Source: Anastatus disparis
Taxonomy: Eukaryota; Arthropoda; Insecta; Hymenoptera; Eupelmidae
Direction of reading: 5' to 3'
Assembly: GCA_017163975.1 (NCBI GenBank)
Contig: JAFFSR010000009.1
Span: 2,232,001 to 2,296,000, forward strand
DNA length: 64,000 bases
Shown in pieces: positions 61,890-64,000 of this stretch. A program made the translations under genes and the position numbers. The first letter of the stretch is position 1. Each line of letters starts with the position of its first letter. The notes under the pieces are model-generated. The model ran no database searches. It was not told where the DNA came from and saw nothing but the letters and a program-made list of their open reading frames with translations.

Positions 61890-64000
61890 CAAATAGTCGG
61901 TAAAGATGTACGCTTCAGTTTGGAAGGGGAATGAAGAGCGCGGAGTGGAGTGTGGAGTACAGAATGTTTTTCTTTCTCTTTTATTATAAAAGACAGTGTC
62001 TCTTTCTAATTGTAAACAAAGTTGTCTATTATTTTATTTTTTAAATAGAGAATGAACGTATACATTAAGAAGAGTAAAAGATAGGAAAACTTGAAACAAG
62101 AGAGTTTCTTACTCTGCGTTGCATTTGTCTCTTTTTTCCTTTTCTTTATTTCTCCATTTGTAGAGAAGGAAAAGAAAGAGAAAGAGAATATACGAGCAGA
62201 GCAAACAGACTGCTCTATCTTGCAGCAGCAACTACTTGTTGATCACGCGCGCAGCCAGGGCCGGAATAACTCTATAGAATCTTGTCGATTGACAATTGGG
62301 ATCAACGTTTCTTCATTCCACCTTACAGATATACTTTTTATTTTTTATATATTAATACGTTTCAACAAACTTTATAAATATATTTTTATTCGTATAGCAC
62401 TTCATTATTTTTCCTATATTAACAAATATTTTTCATTTATTTGACTTTTTAAAGTTAAGTAAAAATATTTTTCCATAAAAAAATGAAAAAAAAAAATTCT
62501 TTATTAATATTTAAATGGAATATAACCTTTTATTTCTTTTACCTTCGTTATCCGAATCTGCACAGAATTTGGAAATTCTTATATTTGTTAATTGTTACTA
62601 TACGTAGTACACTTGACAGCGAAACGCAAATTTATGCATGAACTTTGGCTCTTATTTTTTACTGACTTTATAAAATAATTTAAAAATTAGTAAATAAAGA
62701 CAAATGAAATAAATTTTCAAAGGTCAAATTTATTTTTGTATTAACTTTGTCCGTGACTTTTAAGAACGTAAATATAATCATGAACTCAAAATAAAATGAG
62801 TTGACTTGAGGAAAGAAAATATTTGCAATATTGTTGTTTTTCTTTAAAAAGTCTGACTAAAATATTTAATTATAAATAATTAAATTAAAATATTAATATT
62901 GTTTTTTTTCTTGATAGAGAAAACTTATTAGATAGACTTAAAATAAGCATGAAAATTAATTGTTAAGCATTTGTAAATATTAAAAACAGAAGATATTTGT
63001 ATCTATTTTTAAAAGAGAATATTTTTTAACATTTAAACTTGTTAGATGGTATTGACCGAAAAAATGTGCAGTTCGAAATTAAGATTTCCGGAACATTTTT
63101 CTGTACAGGTAGATCTGCAGATTCTTTAACACTCGCGTCAACATTTTTTCCTCCTGTATCCAGTAAATTTTGACAAAATAAGTTTGAACTATATTGTTAA
63201 ATGTATTTTTAAATAATATCATCCTTTAAGTTTCAAATACGAAGCATACCTATTTTATTATATTTACTTTCTAATAGAGAAAAGCCATTTTTTTCTAGAT
63301 TCCGTGAGCTAAAATAGTGACAGATATGCAAAATGTTAGTAAGTTACTTTCATTAGCTTAAATTATTGTTGATTTTCATGATATTTAATATAATTTTCAT
63401 TCAAAACGTACTTTCATGACGCTCGTAATGATTTGAAAAGGAACATATCTAAATTAACTAGATTTTTTTTAATCAAATGAGATTTATTAAAATGTTATAA
63501 GTTTATTTCATTCTCTATTTATATTTTATTTTTATGAGATTAATACAAATTTTTAAATTTTATACCTTATTTAAATATTACATAAACGGAGTTAAATTTT
63601 ATAGTATATTATTTTGTGTTTAATTTTTATTGATATTTTATTGTTTTGCATAAGATTTAATTAAAAACATAGTTTTTAAATTTTTTTAAAAATTTTGAAA
63701 ATTATTTTCTTTATGTATCTCTGATTTATTTTAAGAATAATTGAAGGTTTATTAAAATTTTATAACTTTTTCCTTAATTAGCCATCCATAACGTATTATT
63801 TTATATACCTGAAACAAATGATTGTCGTCGGTCAAGGAGGAAAAAAATATTTTTTAAATAACTTGTCTATAACTCTATATATAGTATTAATGAAAAATAA
63901 ATTTCTACTTCTTATTATCTTTAATTGCTTAAAATAACTTTCATTAAAGGTATTGTAAATTTTCATAAAACTTGAAATTTTATCGGCCGTGCAATAATAT
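61890..64000. other. DNA upstream of CadN2, no gene seen
   Basis: AT-rich with one plus-strand ORF of 117 codons (62091-62444) whose composition (Phe, Lys, Glu tracts, then Ile/Tyr) looks like chance. No cadherin-like or other coding evidence on either strand. Confidence 0.55.

Noticed and set aside
62091..62444. 117-codon plus-strand ORF
   Set aside because: Lys/Glu and Phe/Ile tracts from biased DNA, no domain, and no plausible splice or promoter context.

Overview
The window is AT-rich nuclear DNA of an arthropod, almost certainly an insect. One large gene on the minus strand fills it: a short neural cadherin (CadN2-like). The exon/intron structure, the cadherin-EGF-LamG-TM-catenin tail order and the dense MITE-like repeats fit an insect. 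A hymenopteran such as a parasitoid wasp is my guess, but nothing here proves the order.

Gene layout: 15 coding exons run from the start codon at 60449 down to the stop at 5417-5419. Every junction I propose has a GT donor and an AG acceptor, and the phases match at all 14 introns. The product is 1510 residues: a signal peptide (about 25-38), a short linker, eight cadherin repeats (about 73-940, the second and eighth without a standard calcium linker), a cysteine box and EGF-like module (about 1048-1116), one laminin-G domain (about 1119-1301), one membrane helix (1333-1353) and a 157-residue catenin-binding tail. One LamG directly before the membrane helix favours the CadN2 form over the long CadN, which has two. 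The first intron is about 31 kb, half the window; introns 2 and 4 are about 7 kb each.

Non-coding layout: 1-5416 is the 3' UTR and downstream intergenic DNA with no recognisable gene. The introns carry a decayed Ty1/copia pol remnant (about 12.1-13.15 kb, antisense to the gene), several foldback or MITE-like elements (3.5, 18.6, 19.5-20.2, 22.9-23.5, 25.5-26.4, 39.45 and 61.5-61.9 kb), and a scattered self-complementary repeat family marked by a GGGAGTAAAGT-type motif (5.9, 27.1, 28.4-28.9, 29.1, 54.5 and 55.5 kb). There is also a 58-bp minisatellite at 27.9 kb and a 4.8-kb imperfect giant palindrome (38191-42974) inside intron 1. The palindrome contains a mirrored pair of tRNA-like (SINE-head-like) segments. 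A GC/CpG-rich island at about 60.96-61.23 kb, backed by a (TA)n microsatellite, is the probable promoter and 5' UTR of the cadherin gene.

Most short ORFs elsewhere are low-complexity or repeat-derived, and I leave them out. I found no tRNA, rRNA, CRISPR array or second confident protein gene. The strongest candidate for something undescribed is the giant palindrome, which if transcribed within the cadherin pre-mRNA could form a long hairpin RNA.
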